Counted from the first letter of the stretch, positions 23,502 to 33,082 are shown. The stretch is 64,000 bases of DNA from Alphaproteobacteria bacterium (GCA_030431335.1 JAUIJH010000002.1:1-64000); one strand, 5' to 3'. The notes: generated by a model not told the origin, from the sequence alone. Numbers and translations are program-made.

Positions 23502-25918
23502 GCGCCGGCCTCTGCGCCGGCGGCGGCCAGCGCGGCGCGCACCGCCTCGGGCGTCATCGGCAGCGAAGCCACGCGGGCGCCGAGCGGACGCAGCGCATCG
23601 TTGACGGCGTTGGCGATGGCGGCCGGCGGCCCGATCGCGCCGCTCTCGCCGATCCCCTTCTGGCCGAAGCGGCTGAGGGGAGAGGGCGTTGCCATGTGGA
23701 TGATACGGATCGGCGGAATATCGGCCGCCACCGGCAGGTGATAGTCGGCGAGCGTCGAGGCGAGCGGCTGGCCGGCGCCATCGTAGCGCATCTCCTCGAA
23801 CAGCGCCGTGCCGATCCCCTGCACCGCGCCGCCATAGACCTGGCCGTCGACGATCATCGGATTGATCATGGTGCCCGCGTCCTCGACGATCACGTAGTCG
23901 AGGAGGGCGATGTCGCCGGTCTCGATGTCGACCTCCACGCTCACGGCGTGGCAGGCGTAGGAGAAGGTGCCTGTGTCCTTCACCGTGCGGTAGCCCTCGC
24001 TGGCCTCGAGCCCGCGCCGGTCGACGTCGGCCGGCAGGTTCTGCGGCGCGCGGTAGAAGGTGTAGGCGACGTCCGCGAGCCGCACCGAGGCGCTGCCGGC
24101 GCGGGCGAGGCCGTCCCCGATTTCGACGTCCGCCGGATCGGCCTGCAGAAGGTGGGCGGCGATGCGCTTCACCCGCTCGGCGAGCGTGGTGCAGGCCGCG
24201 GCGACGGCGCCGCCCGCCATCACCCCGCAGCGTGAGCCCCAGGTGCCGGTGGAGTAGGGCGTCAACGCCGTGTCGCCGTGCACCAGCTTCACCCGCGCGG
24301 GGTCGATGCCGAGCGTTTCGTGCGCGATCTGGGCGAGCGTTGTCTCCAGCCCCTGGCCGTGGCTGTGCACGCCCACGCGCAACTCCAGCCCGCCATCGGG
24401 CGTCAGCCGCGCGGTCGCCTGCTCGAAGCCGGGCACCATCGGGATGCCCCAGCCATGGTAGACCGAGGTACCGTGCGCGCCCTGCTCGCAGAAAATGGCG
24501 AGCCCGACGCCGCGCCGCTTCGGCCCCTCCTTGGGCGCTGCCGCGCGCAGGCTGTCGAGGTCGAGCGCCTCGACGGCGCGGCGCAGCGCCTGCGGGTAGT
24601 CGCCGCTGTCGAAATATTTGTTGGTGATGTTGGTGAAGGGCATCGCCTCCGGCGGCACCAGGTTGCGGGCACGGATCGCCTCGGGCGGGAGGCCGAGCTC
24701 GGCGGCCAGCGCATCCATGACGAGCTCCATCGCGAAGCACACGCCGGTGCGCGCCACGCCGCGATAGGGCAGGATCGGCGGCTTGTTGGTCGCCACCGAC
24801 ACCGCGCTGCAGCGATAGCCGCGCATCGTGTAGGGGCCGGGCAGGATGCTCGTCACCTGCGCCGCCTCCAGGCACGCCGAAAACGGGTAGGCGGAGTAGG
24901 CGCCCGAATCCACCAGCGCCGCGCAATCGACGGCCAGGAGTTCGCCGTCGGCGGCGGCATAGCCGGTGATCTCGTAGGCGTGCTCGCGGCAGTTGGCGCC
25001 GGCGACGAGGTGCTCGCGGCGGTCCTCCAGCCAGCGCACCGGGCGGCCGAGCTTCAGCGCCAGGGCGCTGGCGCACACCTCCTCGGCCAGCAGGATGCCC
25101 TTGTAGCCGAAGCCGCCGCCCACGTCCGGCGCCACCACGCGCACCTGCCCCTCTTCGAGCCCCAGGCATTCGGCGAGCCCGGAGCGCACGATGTGGGGCA
25201 TCTGCGTGGCCGAATAGAGGATCAGCATTTCGAGGTTGCCGTCCCACACCGCGACGCAGCCGCGCCCCTCGATGGGGGCCATGCACTGGCGCGCGGTGCG
25301 GTAGGTGCGCTTGACCACCGCCGCGGCGCCCTCGATGGCCGCCTCGAGGCCGGTCTCGATGCGCGTCTCCAGGAATGCGTTCTCGGTCCAGCCTTCGTGC
25401 AGGATCGGCGCGCCGGCGTCGCGGGCGCGGGTCATGTCGTGGAGGGCCGGCAGCGGGTCGATGTCGATCGCGACCGCCTCCGCGAGGTCCTCGGCCGCCG
25501 CGCGGGTGTCCGCGATCGCGGCGGCGATCAGCTCGCCGACATGGCGCACCCTATCGCTCGCCAGGATCGGCTGCACCGAGGATTGGAAGCCCGGCAGCCC
25601 CGAATCGGCGCGGATGCCATGCACGCCCGCCAGATCCTCGGCGAGGAAGACGGCGTCCTGCGCGCCGACGGGCTTGTGCGCCGCACGCAGGATGCCGTGC
25701 GCGACGGGGCTGCGCAAAAAGGCGAGCTCCACCATGCCGGCAAGGCGAATATCGCCGACATAACGGCCCTTGCCGGCGAGGAAACGGTCGTCCTCCTTGC
25801 GGGGAAGGCGGGCGCCGACGCCGCGGGGCGGCGGGGAGTGGGGGTGGCCGGCTGGGGCATCGGCGGCATCGGACGCGCTCAGAACGTCTCCTTCGCGCTG
25901 GGGCGGTCGAACAGGCAT
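23498..25918 (-). CDS. Molybdenum hydroxylase large, molybdopterin-binding subunit (XDH/CoxL family)
   Basis: An 806-residue catalytic subunit. The N-terminal domain (about 35-180, GARLPRKEDDRFLAGKGRYVGD) and the molybdopterin domains follow. Mo-cofactor motifs include GGGFGYKG, the active-site loop ILPYRGVARTG and the late KGIGESGAIGPP containing the conserved catalytic Glu. The CO-dehydrogenase loop with its Cys is absent, so this is a hydroxylase or aldehyde oxidase, acting on N-heterocycles, aromatics or aldehydes. First gene of the operon with subunits, MarR and DUF1116. Its ribosome site is not obvious, so the start is uncertain by a few codons. Confidence 0.9.
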   Translation of the reverse strand: MPVRPPQREGDVLSASDAADAPAGHPHSPPPRGVGARLPRKEDDRFLAGKGRYVGDIRLAGMVELAFLRSPVAHGILRAAHKPVGAQDAVFLAEDLAGVHGIRADSGLPGFQSSVQPILASDRVRHVGELIAAAIADTRAAAEDLAEAVAIDIDPLPALHDMTRARDAGAPILHEGWTENAFLETRIETGLEAAIEGAAAVVKRTYRTARQCMAPIEGRGCVAVWDGNLEMLILYSATQMPHIVRSGLAECLGLEEGQVRVVAPDVGGGFGYKGILLAEEVCASALALKLGRPVRWLEDRREHLVAGANCREHAYEITGYAAADGELLAVDCAALVDSGAYSAYPFSACLEAAQVTSILPGPYTMRGYRCSAVSVATNKPPILPYRGVARTGVCFAMELVMDALAAELGLPPEAIRARNLVPPEAMPFTNITNKYFDSGDYPQALRRAVEALDLDSLRAAAPKEGPKRRGVGLAIFCEQGAHGTSVYHGWGIPMVPGFEQATARLTPDGGLELRVGVHSHGQGLETTLAQIAHETLGIDPARVKLVHGDTALTPYSTGTWGSRCGVMAGGAVAAACTTLAERVKRIAAHLLQADPADVEIGDGLARAGSASVRLADVAYTFYRAPQNLPADVDRRGLEASEGYRTVKDTGTFSYACHAVSVEVDIETGDIALLDYVIVEDAGTMINPMIVDGQVYGGAVQGIGTALFEEMRYDGAGQPLASTLADYHLPVAADIPPIRIIHMATPSPLSRFGQKGIGESGAIGPPAAIANAVNDALRPLGARVASLPMTPEAVRAALAAAGAEAGA

Positions 25919-25934
25919 GTCGGGGATGGTATCG

Positions 25935-25962
25935 TTGAATTAGGCGGTGTTACAACTATCAT
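25935..25962 (+). promoter_or_regulatory. Predicted promoter of the amidohydrolase gene
   Basis: TTGAAT and TATCAT with a 16-bp spacer, in a 101-bp divergent gap between the molybdenum hydroxylase and amidohydrolase genes. The stretch is A/T-rich relative to its surroundings. The divergent promoter must overlap it, so shared control by the MarR protein is plausible. Confidence 0.45.
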
Positions 25963-26019
25963 TGCGCCCATGGGGCACCGTGCGACGAGGCACGATCGGG
26001 GCCAACGAGGAGTTTATCG

Positions 26020-27279
26020 ATGAGTGAGGTCATGGAATTCGACACGGTGATCGTGAACGGCACGCTGATCGACCCGGCGGCCGGGCGCAACGGCCGCTTC
26101 GATGTGGGCGTCACGGACGGCCGGATCGCGGCCATCGCGCCCGACCTGTCAGGCGCCGCGGCGAAGGAGCGGATCGACGCGAGCGGCCAGATCGTGCTGC
26201 CCGGCATGATCGACACCCATGCCCACGTCTACCAGTACGTCACCGGCAAGTTCGGCCTCAATCCGGACGATGTGGGCGTGCGCTCCGGCGTGACCACGCT
26301 GATCGACCAGGGCGGGCCGAGCTGCATGACCATCGGCGGCTTCCGCCACTACGTCGCCAACCCGGCCAAGACGCGCGTCCTGTGCTTCATCTCCGCCTAT
26401 CTGGTGGGCGGGCTCGAAGGCCATCTCTATCCGGACCTCTACGGCCCCAACGGCGTCAACCCCGAGCACACCATCCGCGTCGCCAAGGAAAACCTCGACA
26501 TCGTGCGCGGGATCAAGGCGCATGCGGAGATCGGCGGCCAGTCGCGCTGGGGCATGGAGGTGATCAAGGTCGGCCGCCAGATCGCCGACGCGGTGGGGGT
26601 GCCGCTCTACATCCACCTCGGCCAGCTCTGGCCCACCGCCGACAGCGCCGAGATCCCCGATGCGGACGAACTGATCCGCGAGCTCGTCCCCATCATGAAG
26701 CCCGGCGACGTGATGGCCCACCCCTTCACCCGCCACCCTGGCGGCTTCGTGACGGCGGAAGGCGAGATCCACCCGATCCTGCTGGAAGCGGTGCACAACC
26801 ACGGCATCAACGTCGATGTCGGGCACGGCTCGCACTTCTCCTTCGCGGTGGCGCGGCGGGTGCTGGATGCCGGCATCGTGCCCTATACGCTGGGCGCCGA
26901 CATGCACGGCTACAACGTGAAGGCGCCGGACGCGGATGGCTCGCGGGCGGAAAACCCCTTCTTCGGCGTCGCCCCGTTCAACCTCACCGTGGCGATGAGC
27001 GAGCTCCTGCACCTGGGCGTTCCGCTGGAAACGGTGGTGGCGATGGTGACGGAAAACCCGGCCAAGCTGCTCCGGATGGAAGACGAGCTCGGCACGCTGG
27101 AGCCGGGGCGTGAGGCGGACATCAGCATCCTCCAGATCGAGACCGGCCGCTTCAAGCTGTCCGACAATTCCGGCGCGCAGGAGACGGCCGAGCGGCTTGT
27201 GCGCCCGGTCATGTGCCTCAAGGCCGGCACCCGGTACGATGCCGACTCGCCGCTGGTGCCCGGCGCCATCGCCGCGTGA
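26020..27279 (+). CDS. Cyclic amidohydrolase (dihydroorotase/enamidase-like)
   Basis: A 419-residue TIM-barrel metallohydrolase. Metal ligands can be placed: HxH in DTHAHV, a likely carboxylated Lys in GIKAHAEIGG, His in YIHLGQ, His in MAHPFT and catalytic Asp in LGADMHGYN. The N- and C-terminal segments form the usual small beta domain. The family opens cyclic amides and imides or hydrolyses N-acyl amino acids. GAGGAG precedes the ATG. Divergence from a molybdenum hydroxylase recalls N-heterocycle pathways, where hydroxylation precedes ring opening. A specific substrate cannot be named. Confidence 0.88.
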   Translation: MSEVMEFDTVIVNGTLIDPAAGRNGRFDVGVTDGRIAAIAPDLSGAAAKERIDASGQIVLPGMIDTHAHVYQYVTGKFGLNPDDVGVRSGVTTLIDQGGPSCMTIGGFRHYVANPAKTRVLCFISAYLVGGLEGHLYPDLYGPNGVNPEHTIRVAKENLDIVRGIKAHAEIGGQSRWGMEVIKVGRQIADAVGVPLYIHLGQLWPTADSAEIPDADELIRELVPIMKPGDVMAHPFTRHPGGFVTAEGEIHPILLEAVHNHGINVDVGHGSHFSFAVARRVLDAGIVPYTLGADMHGYNVKAPDADGSRAENPFFGVAPFNLTVAMSELLHLGVPLETVVAMVTENPAKLLRMEDELGTLEPGREADISILQIETGRFKLSDNSGAQETAERLVRPVMCLKAGTRYDADSPLVPGAIAA

Positions 27280-27544
27280 TCGCGAGCGCAGCCGATTGCC
27301 CCCGGCGGCGCCCGCCTGCGCGAAGTTAAGGCAGCCTCTGCCTACATTTTCCGCGCGCCTTAATCTCGCGCAATGCTAGGTTCGCGGAAGTATTAGGGCG
27401 GGAGTGGCCAGCAACGGCCATCCCGTGCAGCAGTCCGGGGGCGTCACTGATCCATCGCGAACTGAATTCATGCCGGACGTCGGCTCCGCGATCTTCGGCG
27501 GCTGCGCTGGGTGCGCGGCGGTCGGACGGCCGGGTGGTCTAGTC
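27280..27544. promoter_or_regulatory. Leader region of the two-ATPase ABC operon
   Basis: 265 bp with no convincing gene. TTAAGGC (27326) and GCCTTAA (27357) form 7-bp inverted arms 24 bp apart in an otherwise GC-rich context. These could be an operator pair or a stem. The track ORF starts at 27404, but the codons before GTG 27545 do not resemble an ABC ATPase. Confidence 0.35.
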
Positions 27545-28651
27545 GTGGCAACGGTTCGCTTCGAGGCGGTGACCAAGCGGTACGGTAACGTTTCCGCCGT
27601 CCGCAGCCTCAACTTGATCTGTCCTCAGGGCGAAATGCTGGCTCTGCTCGGCCCCTCCGGGTGCGGAAAATCTTCGACGCTCAAGATGGTCGCCGGCATC
27701 GAGGCGGTGACCGAAGGCGAGATCTATTTCGACGACAGGCCGGTGTCGGCCCTGACACCGGGCGCGCGCGACATCGCCATGGTTTTCGAGGACTACGCGC
27801 TCTATCCGCACCTGTCGGCACGCGACAACATCGCTTTTCCGCTGTCGGTGCGCGGCGTGCCGGCCAAGACGGCGGCCGAGCGCGTCGCGTCCGTGATCGA
27901 CCTGCTCGGCCTCGGCGGGATGGCCGGCGACACGGTGCGCGACCTGTCCGGCGGGGCGCAGCAGCGCATCTCCATCGGCCGCGCCCTGGTGCGCGATCCG
28001 GAACTCATCCTGTTCGACGAGCCGCTCAGCCACCTCGACGGCGACCAGAAGGTGCAGCTGCGCGCCGAGATCAAGCGCTTGCAGCAGACCGCGCATCTCA
28101 CCTCGATCCTCGTCACCCACGACCAGAGCGAGGCCATCGCCATGGCCGACCGCGTGGCCGTGATGAACGATGGCGTGCTGCAACAAGTCGCCACGCCCGC
28201 CGAGCTCTACGCGCGCCCGGCCAACGAATTCGTCGCCAACTTCATCGGTGAGCCGCCCATGAACCTTCTCTCCGCCACCGTCGAGGGGGAGGAGGGGGCG
28301 CCCGTCCTCGTGGGGGCGGGCTGGCAAGCGCCGCTCAATGGCGGCACGGAGACCGAGGTGCTGAGGGCGCTTCGATCCGGCGAACGCCTCACGGTGGGGA
28401 TCCGGCCCGAGCATGTGGCGATCGCGCCCCCCGGCGCCGGTCCATCCGGCTTCGAGGCGCGCGTCGCCGCCGTCGAGCCGCGCGGTGACAGCGATATCCT
28501 GACCCTGCAGCTCGGCACCGAGCGGGTGACGGCGGAGGTGGACGGCCCCAGCCGCTGGCGCAGCGGCGAGCGGGCCCGCGTCGCCCTCCCGGCGGAGGCG
28601 CTGCATCTGTTCTGCGGCGAATGCGGCCACAATCTGAGGCGGGCCGCATGA
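27545..28651 (+). CDS. ABC importer ATPase 1 (MalK/UgpC-like, carbohydrate type)
   Basis: A 368-residue ATPase. Walker A GPSGCGKSS, Q-loop FEDYALYPH (Glu where Gln is usual), signature LSGGAQQR, Walker B LILFDEP and switch His in THDQSE are all visible in residues 30-200. A C-terminal TOBE/OB region follows (about 240-360), ending with an unusual FCGECGHN (C-x2-C). GTG 27545 begins the family-like sequence. It is followed, with a 4-bp overlap, by a second different ATPase, suggesting a heterodimer as in the rhizobial glycerol importer GlpST. Confidence 0.88.
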   Translation: MATVRFEAVTKRYGNVSAVRSLNLICPQGEMLALLGPSGCGKSSTLKMVAGIEAVTEGEIYFDDRPVSALTPGARDIAMVFEDYALYPHLSARDNIAFPLSVRGVPAKTAAERVASVIDLLGLGGMAGDTVRDLSGGAQQRISIGRALVRDPELILFDEPLSHLDGDQKVQLRAEIKRLQQTAHLTSILVTHDQSEAIAMADRVAVMNDGVLQQVATPAELYARPANEFVANFIGEPPMNLLSATVEGEEGAPVLVGAGWQAPLNGGTETEVLRALRSGERLTVGIRPEHVAIAPPGAGPSGFEARVAAVEPRGDSDILTLQLGTERVTAEVDGPSRWRSGERARVALPAEALHLFCGECGHNLRRAA

Positions 28652-29793
28652 GCACGCCAGCGATCCTCGCCATCGCGGACCTCGCCAAGTCCTACGGCTC
28701 CACGGCGGCGCTGGGCGATGTCGGCCTCACGGTGGCGCCGGGCGAGATCCTCGCTGTCACCGGGCCCTCCGGCGCCGGCAAGACCACGCTGTGCCGGCTC
28801 ATCGCGGGGCTCGCCGCACCGGACCGGGGCACCATCGCCCTCGGCGGGCGCGATCTCCTCGCCATTCCCGCCGTCCGCCGGCGTGTCTCCTATCTGTTCG
28901 AGAGCTACGCGCTGTTTCCGCACCTCACGGTGTTCGACAATGCCGCCTCGCCGCTGGCGGTGCCGGGCCGGCGCGTGCTGTCGCCTGCCGAGCGGCGCGA
29001 TCGGGTGGGGGAGATGCTGGCACTCTTGGGCATCGGGCACCTGGCTGACCGGCGCCCGGCCGAGCTGTCGGGCGGCCAAAAGCAGCGCGTGGGCCTCGCC
29101 CGCGCCCTGGTGCAGGACGATGCCGCGCTCGGCCTTCTCGACGAACCCATCTCGCACCTCGACGCCAAGCTGCGCCACCGCCTGCGCGCCGACATCAAGA
29201 CGCTCCTCAAGAGCCGCGCGACCCCGGCCCTGTGGATGACGCCGGACGGGCTGGAGGCCCTTTCGGTGGGCGACAGGGTGGCCGTGCTGATCGACGGGCG
29301 GCTCGAGCAGGTCGCGCCGCCGGCCGAGATCTGGAACGCGCCGGCGAGCGTCGCCGTCGCGCGGCTCATCGGCGATCCACCCATCAGCGTCGTCACGGGC
29401 GAATTGGACATGTCCGCGGCGCCGTGCCTGCGCACCGCCGCCGGCGGGCGCTTGCCGCTCGGCCATGCCGCCGCGGGCGCCATCGCCAGTGCCGTGGGGC
29501 GCGGGCCGATCGCGCTCGGCATCAAGCCGCGTGCGCTCGCCTTTCAGGCCGCCGAGGCCGGCGACGGCCAGGACAGCGTCGAGATCTATGCCGTCGAGCC
29601 GTTCGGCAAGCACACCATCGTCAGCGCCCGCATCGGCGCCGAGCTGGTGCGCGCCAAGGTGCCCGGCCTGTCGGCTCTCGCCGTGGGCGCGCGCGCCGTG
29701 CCGCGCATCGACCCGGCCGGTCTTCTTTTCTTCGACGCCGCCACTGGCGCGCGTCTTGCCGTCAAGCCGCCGATGATGGCGAGCGTCGCCTGA
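28648..29793 (+). CDS. ABC importer ATPase 2 (MalK-like)
   Basis: A 381-residue ATPase. Walker A GPSGAGKTT, signature LSGGQKQR and Walker B GLLDEP are present. The Q-loop reads FESYALFPH (Glu) and the switch region WMTPDGLEAL has Pro-Asp where the usual catalytic His-Asp is found, so this subunit probably cannot hydrolyse normally. A TOBE-like C-terminal half follows. The pair of non-identical ATPases implies an asymmetric dimer. Overlaps ATPase 1 by ATGA. Confidence 0.86.
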   Translation: MSTPAILAIADLAKSYGSTAALGDVGLTVAPGEILAVTGPSGAGKTTLCRLIAGLAAPDRGTIALGGRDLLAIPAVRRRVSYLFESYALFPHLTVFDNAASPLAVPGRRVLSPAERRDRVGEMLALLGIGHLADRRPAELSGGQKQRVGLARALVQDDAALGLLDEPISHLDAKLRHRLRADIKTLLKSRATPALWMTPDGLEALSVGDRVAVLIDGRLEQVAPPAEIWNAPASVAVARLIGDPPISVVTGELDMSAAPCLRTAAGGRLPLGHAAAGAIASAVGRGPIALGIKPRALAFQAAEAGDGQDSVEIYAVEPFGKHTIVSARIGAELVRAKVPGLSALAVGARAVPRIDPAGLLFFDAATGARLAVKPPMMASVA

Positions 29794-29822
29794 CGCCCGC
29801 CCTGCGAGCAAGGAGCAACTGC

Positions 29823-31226
29823 ATGGTATCGATCTCGTCCCGCCGACGCCGAACGGGCAGTGCCCTCGGCCTCGCGTTCGTCCTCTGCGCCGGGCCGGCC
29901 GCGGCGGACTGGTCCTACAAGACCGCCGCCGAGCCCTATCAGGGCGTCACCATCCGCGTGCTGGACGAGATCACCCCGTTGCAGGAAACGCTCGCCACCC
30001 TCGTGCCGCAGTTCACCGAAGAAACCGGCATCGAGGTGGACTACGAGCTGCTCAACCACTTCGAGGTCATCAACAAAGGGCAGGCCGATCTCCTGTCCGG
30101 CCGCGGCTACTACGACGCCATCATGCTGCACGGCTTCCAACTCGGCCCAATGCTGAGTGCCGAGGTGCTGCGGCCCATCGACGACCTCCTCGCCGACGAA
30201 GCGCTGCAAAGCCCGGAGTTCGACGCCGCCGACATGATCGAGCCGGCCTATTCCACCACCGCCGCCTTCGGCGACAAGCGCTATGGCCTGATCAACTGGA
30301 ACTACAATCAGATCTACTGGGCGCGGAAGGATCTCTTCGAAAATCCCGACGAGATGGCCGCCTTCAAGGATAAATACGGCTACGAGCTCGCCCCGCCCGA
30401 GACCTTCACGCAGCTGCGGGACATCGCCGAATTCTTCACCCGCCCGGCCGGCACGACACTGGCGGGCGAGACGCTCGACAGCGATTTCTACGGCATCGTG
30501 ATGGAAGGGGTGAAAGGCGGCTCCACCTTCCTGTCGCTGTGGGGCAACTTCATCAAGTCCTACGGCGGCGACATCGTCGACGCGGACGGCAAGCCCACCT
30601 TCGACAGCCCCGAAAACATCGAAGCCATCGTCGCCTGGGCGGATCTCTGGCAGTTCGCCCCTCCGGGCATGGCCGAATATTCGCTGCTCGACGTGCCGAC
30701 CGTGATGGGCAACGGCATCGCGGCGCAGGCCATCGCCTGGTCCGACTTCGTGCTCGGCATCGACCAGCCCGGCGCCGCGCCCTACGCCGGCAAGTTCATC
30801 TATGCCGGCATGCCCCACAAGGAGGGCATGGAAGCGGAGCGCTCGGTGGAGGGCGAAACCTCGGTGACGGCCATCTCGGTGCATTCGGAGCACCCCGAGG
30901 CGACGTTCCTGTTCCTGCAATGGCTCGCCGAGCGGCGGCAGCAGGAAGCGCTGTTGGAGGCGGGCAACGGCGGCGTGCCGATCCGCAATTCCAGCTGGGC
31001 GCTGCCGGTGATGCAGGAGGGCGAGCTCGCCGGATTGTTTTCGGCGATGGAGGATTCGCTTAAGGTGATCGTCGCCAAGCCGAAGATGCCGGACTTCTAC
31101 GAGCTGTACGACGTCCTCACCGGCATCTCGCAGGAGATCGGCCTCGGCGCGCTGACGCCGGAGGAGGGCGCCGCCAAGGCCCAGGCCGCGATGCTCGACA
31201 TCTGCGAGACGTGCCTGCTCGACTGA
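29823..31226 (+). CDS. ABC transporter substrate-binding protein, family 1 (carbohydrate type)
   Basis: A 467-residue receptor with an RR-rich N-terminus and signal peptide cleaved after about residue 31 (AGPAAA). The body shows the family-1 pattern: ITPLQETLATLVPQFTEETGIEVDYELL, GYYDAIMLHG, and AAFGDKRYGLINWNYNQIYWARKDLF. AAGGAG lies before the ATG. These receptors bind sugars, polyols or, in some subgroups, other polar ligands. A formamidase homologue at the end of the operon hints at an amide or a nitrogenous ligand. The last four residues before the stop include a Cys pair (ICETC). Confidence 0.85.
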   Translation: MVSISSRRRRTGSALGLAFVLCAGPAAADWSYKTAAEPYQGVTIRVLDEITPLQETLATLVPQFTEETGIEVDYELLNHFEVINKGQADLLSGRGYYDAIMLHGFQLGPMLSAEVLRPIDDLLADEALQSPEFDAADMIEPAYSTTAAFGDKRYGLINWNYNQIYWARKDLFENPDEMAAFKDKYGYELAPPETFTQLRDIAEFFTRPAGTTLAGETLDSDFYGIVMEGVKGGSTFLSLWGNFIKSYGGDIVDADGKPTFDSPENIEAIVAWADLWQFAPPGMAEYSLLDVPTVMGNGIAAQAIAWSDFVLGIDQPGAAPYAGKFIYAGMPHKEGMEAERSVEGETSVTAISVHSEHPEATFLFLQWLAERRQQEALLEAGNGGVPIRNSSWALPVMQEGELAGLFSAMEDSLKVIVAKPKMPDFYELYDVLTGISQEIGLGALTPEEGAAKAQAAMLDICETCLLD

Positions 31227-31245
31227 TGGTCCACCGCACCAGCCT

Positions 31246-31285
31246 CCCGCCGCGCTGCCATTCGCCCGTCCACGCGGCGGGCGAA
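31246..31285 (+). other. Two mutually exclusive stem-loops after the receptor gene
   Basis: CCCGCCGCG (31246) can pair with CGCGGCGGG (31273), a 9-bp stem. TTCGCCCG (31261) can pair with CGGGCGAA (31278), an 8-bp stem. The partners share bases 31278-31281, so only one stem can form at a time. They sit between receptor and permease genes. Confidence 0.5.
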
Positions 31286-31302
31286 CACACGGCCGCGCGC
31301 TG

Positions 31303-32235
31303 ATGGCCGCCGCCGACGGCACCGTCGACGATGCCGCCGTGCCGGCGGGCCAGCCGGCCAAGGCCGGCCCCGCCTGGTGGTACCCCTACGCGCTGATCGC
31401 ACCGGCGATGATCACCTTCGTGATCATCTCGCTGGTGCCGTTCATCTATACGATCTTCATCTCCTTCCATGAGATGAAGTTCGCGCGCCTGGGAGACTTC
31501 GCCGGCTTCGACAACTATACGGCGCTGCTGACCGATTCCCGCTTCTGGAACTCCATGAAGATCGCCGGCATCTTCGTCGCCATCGCGGTGCCGCTGGAGT
31601 TCATGCTCGGTCTCCTCGGCGCGCTGTTGTTGAACCGGCCCCTCTATGGTCGCTCGATCCTGGTGCCGTTCCTGTTCATCCCGTCCATGATGGCACCCAT
31701 CGTGGTCGGACTCCTGTGGAAGATCATGCTGGCCGGCTCGTGGGGGCTCCTCTCCACCAACATCATCGAGCCGCTCGGCCTGATCGGCGACAGCTCGATC
31801 TTCGCCTCGCCCAACCTCGCGCTCTATGCGCTGATCTTCGTCGACGTGTGGCAGTGGACGCCGTTCATGATGCTGGCCTTCTACGCCGGCCTGCAGGCGC
31901 TGCCGGTGAACCCTTACCGCGCCGCCGCCGTCGACGGGGCGAGCCCGCTGCAATCGTTCATCCGCCTGACCTTGCCGATGCTGGCGCCGCTCCTGGTGGT
32001 TATCGGGCTGTTGCGCCTCATCGACGCCTTCAAGGTGTTCGACAGCATCTTCGTCCTGACCGGGGGCGGGCCGGGCACCTCGACGGAGATGCCGAGCGTG
32101 CTCGCCTACAAGATGACCTTCGAATTCTGGAACCTGGGCGAGGCGTCCGCCTTGGCGGTGATCGTCTGGCTGATCTTCTTTGCCTTCTGCAACGTCTTCT
32201 ACCAGCTCGCCAAGCGCAAGCTGAACGCGTTTTGA
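31303..32235 (+). CDS. ABC transporter permease, MalF-type
   Basis: A 310-residue inner-membrane protein with six helices. The EAA-type coupling segment is NPYRAAAVDGASPLQSFIRLTLPML, near residue 205. The cytosolic N-terminus (about 25 residues) is Ala/Asp-rich. The ribosome site is weak, perhaps relying on the upstream stem-loops. Partner of the MalG-type permease 8 bp downstream. Confidence 0.88.
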   Translation: MAAADGTVDDAAVPAGQPAKAGPAWWYPYALIAPAMITFVIISLVPFIYTIFISFHEMKFARLGDFAGFDNYTALLTDSRFWNSMKIAGIFVAIAVPLEFMLGLLGALLLNRPLYGRSILVPFLFIPSMMAPIVVGLLWKIMLAGSWGLLSTNIIEPLGLIGDSSIFASPNLALYALIFVDVWQWTPFMMLAFYAGLQALPVNPYRAAAVDGASPLQSFIRLTLPMLAPLLVVIGLLRLIDAFKVFDSIFVLTGGGPGTSTEMPSVLAYKMTFEFWNLGEASALAVIVWLIFFAFCNVFYQLAKRKLNAF

Positions 32236-32242
32236 GCCGCCG

Positions 32243-33082
32243 ATGAGCGCATCCTCCCCCGACGGCCCGTCGCCGCTGCGCAAACTGGCGTGGACCGTGG
32301 GCGCCGTCCTGATCGCCGTCCTCATCCTGTTTCCGGTGGTGTGGATGGGCCTGATGATGATCAAGCCCACCGACGCCATGTTCGCCCGCCCCACCGTCTG
32401 GCTGTTCACCCCGACGTTGGAACATTTCGACTACGTGGTGGAGCGCGGCTTTCACGTCTACCTCCTCACCTCGCTGGTGCTGGGGGCGGTGTCGACGCTG
32501 CTGGTGGTCATCATCGGAACGCCGGCGGCCTATGCCTTCGCCCGCTTCGAGATGCGCTTTCGCGACGATCTCTTCCTCTTCATCCTGGCGACGCGCATGG
32601 CCCCGCCGGTCTGCCTCGTCATTCCCTACTACCTGATCTTCGCCAAGCTCGGCCTGCTCGACACATTTCTTGGGCTCACGCTCGCCTACATGACGTTCAA
32701 CCTGTCCTTCTACATCTGGGTGCTTCGCAGCTTCTGCCGCGACCTGCCGGTGGAACTGGAGGAGGCGGCGATGCTGGAGGGGTGGTCGCGCCTCGCCGTG
32801 TTCCGCCGCGTCGTCTTCCCGCTGCTGAGGAACGGCATCATCGCGACGTCGGTGCTGTGCTTCATCTTCGCCTGGAACGAGTTCTTGTTCGCCTTCATGC
32901 TGGGCGGCAAGAACGTGCACACGCTGCCCGTCGCGATCCCGACCCTGATCACCGCGCAAGGGGTGCGCTGGGGCGAGATGGCCGTGGTCGGCATGGTGGC
33001 GCTGACGCCGGTGATGCTCGCCGTCTTCCTCCTGCAACGCCACATCGTGCGCGGCCTCACCATGGGCGCCGTCAAGGGATAG
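32243..33082 (+). CDS. ABC transporter permease, MalG-type
   Basis: A 279-residue protein with six helices. The coupling loop reads VELEEAAMLEGWSRLAVFRRVVFPLL (E-E-A-A...G type). Helix content and length fit MalG/UgpE proteins. It completes the importer with the two ATPases, the receptor and the MalF-type permease. Confidence 0.88.
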   Translation: MSASSPDGPSPLRKLAWTVGAVLIAVLILFPVVWMGLMMIKPTDAMFARPTVWLFTPTLEHFDYVVERGFHVYLLTSLVLGAVSTLLVVIIGTPAAYAFARFEMRFRDDLFLFILATRMAPPVCLVIPYYLIFAKLGLLDTFLGLTLAYMTFNLSFYIWVLRSFCRDLPVELEEAAMLEGWSRLAVFRRVVFPLLRNGIIATSVLCFIFAWNEFLFAFMLGGKNVHTLPVAIPTLITAQGVRWGEMAVVGMVALTPVMLAVFLLQRHIVRGLTMGAVKG

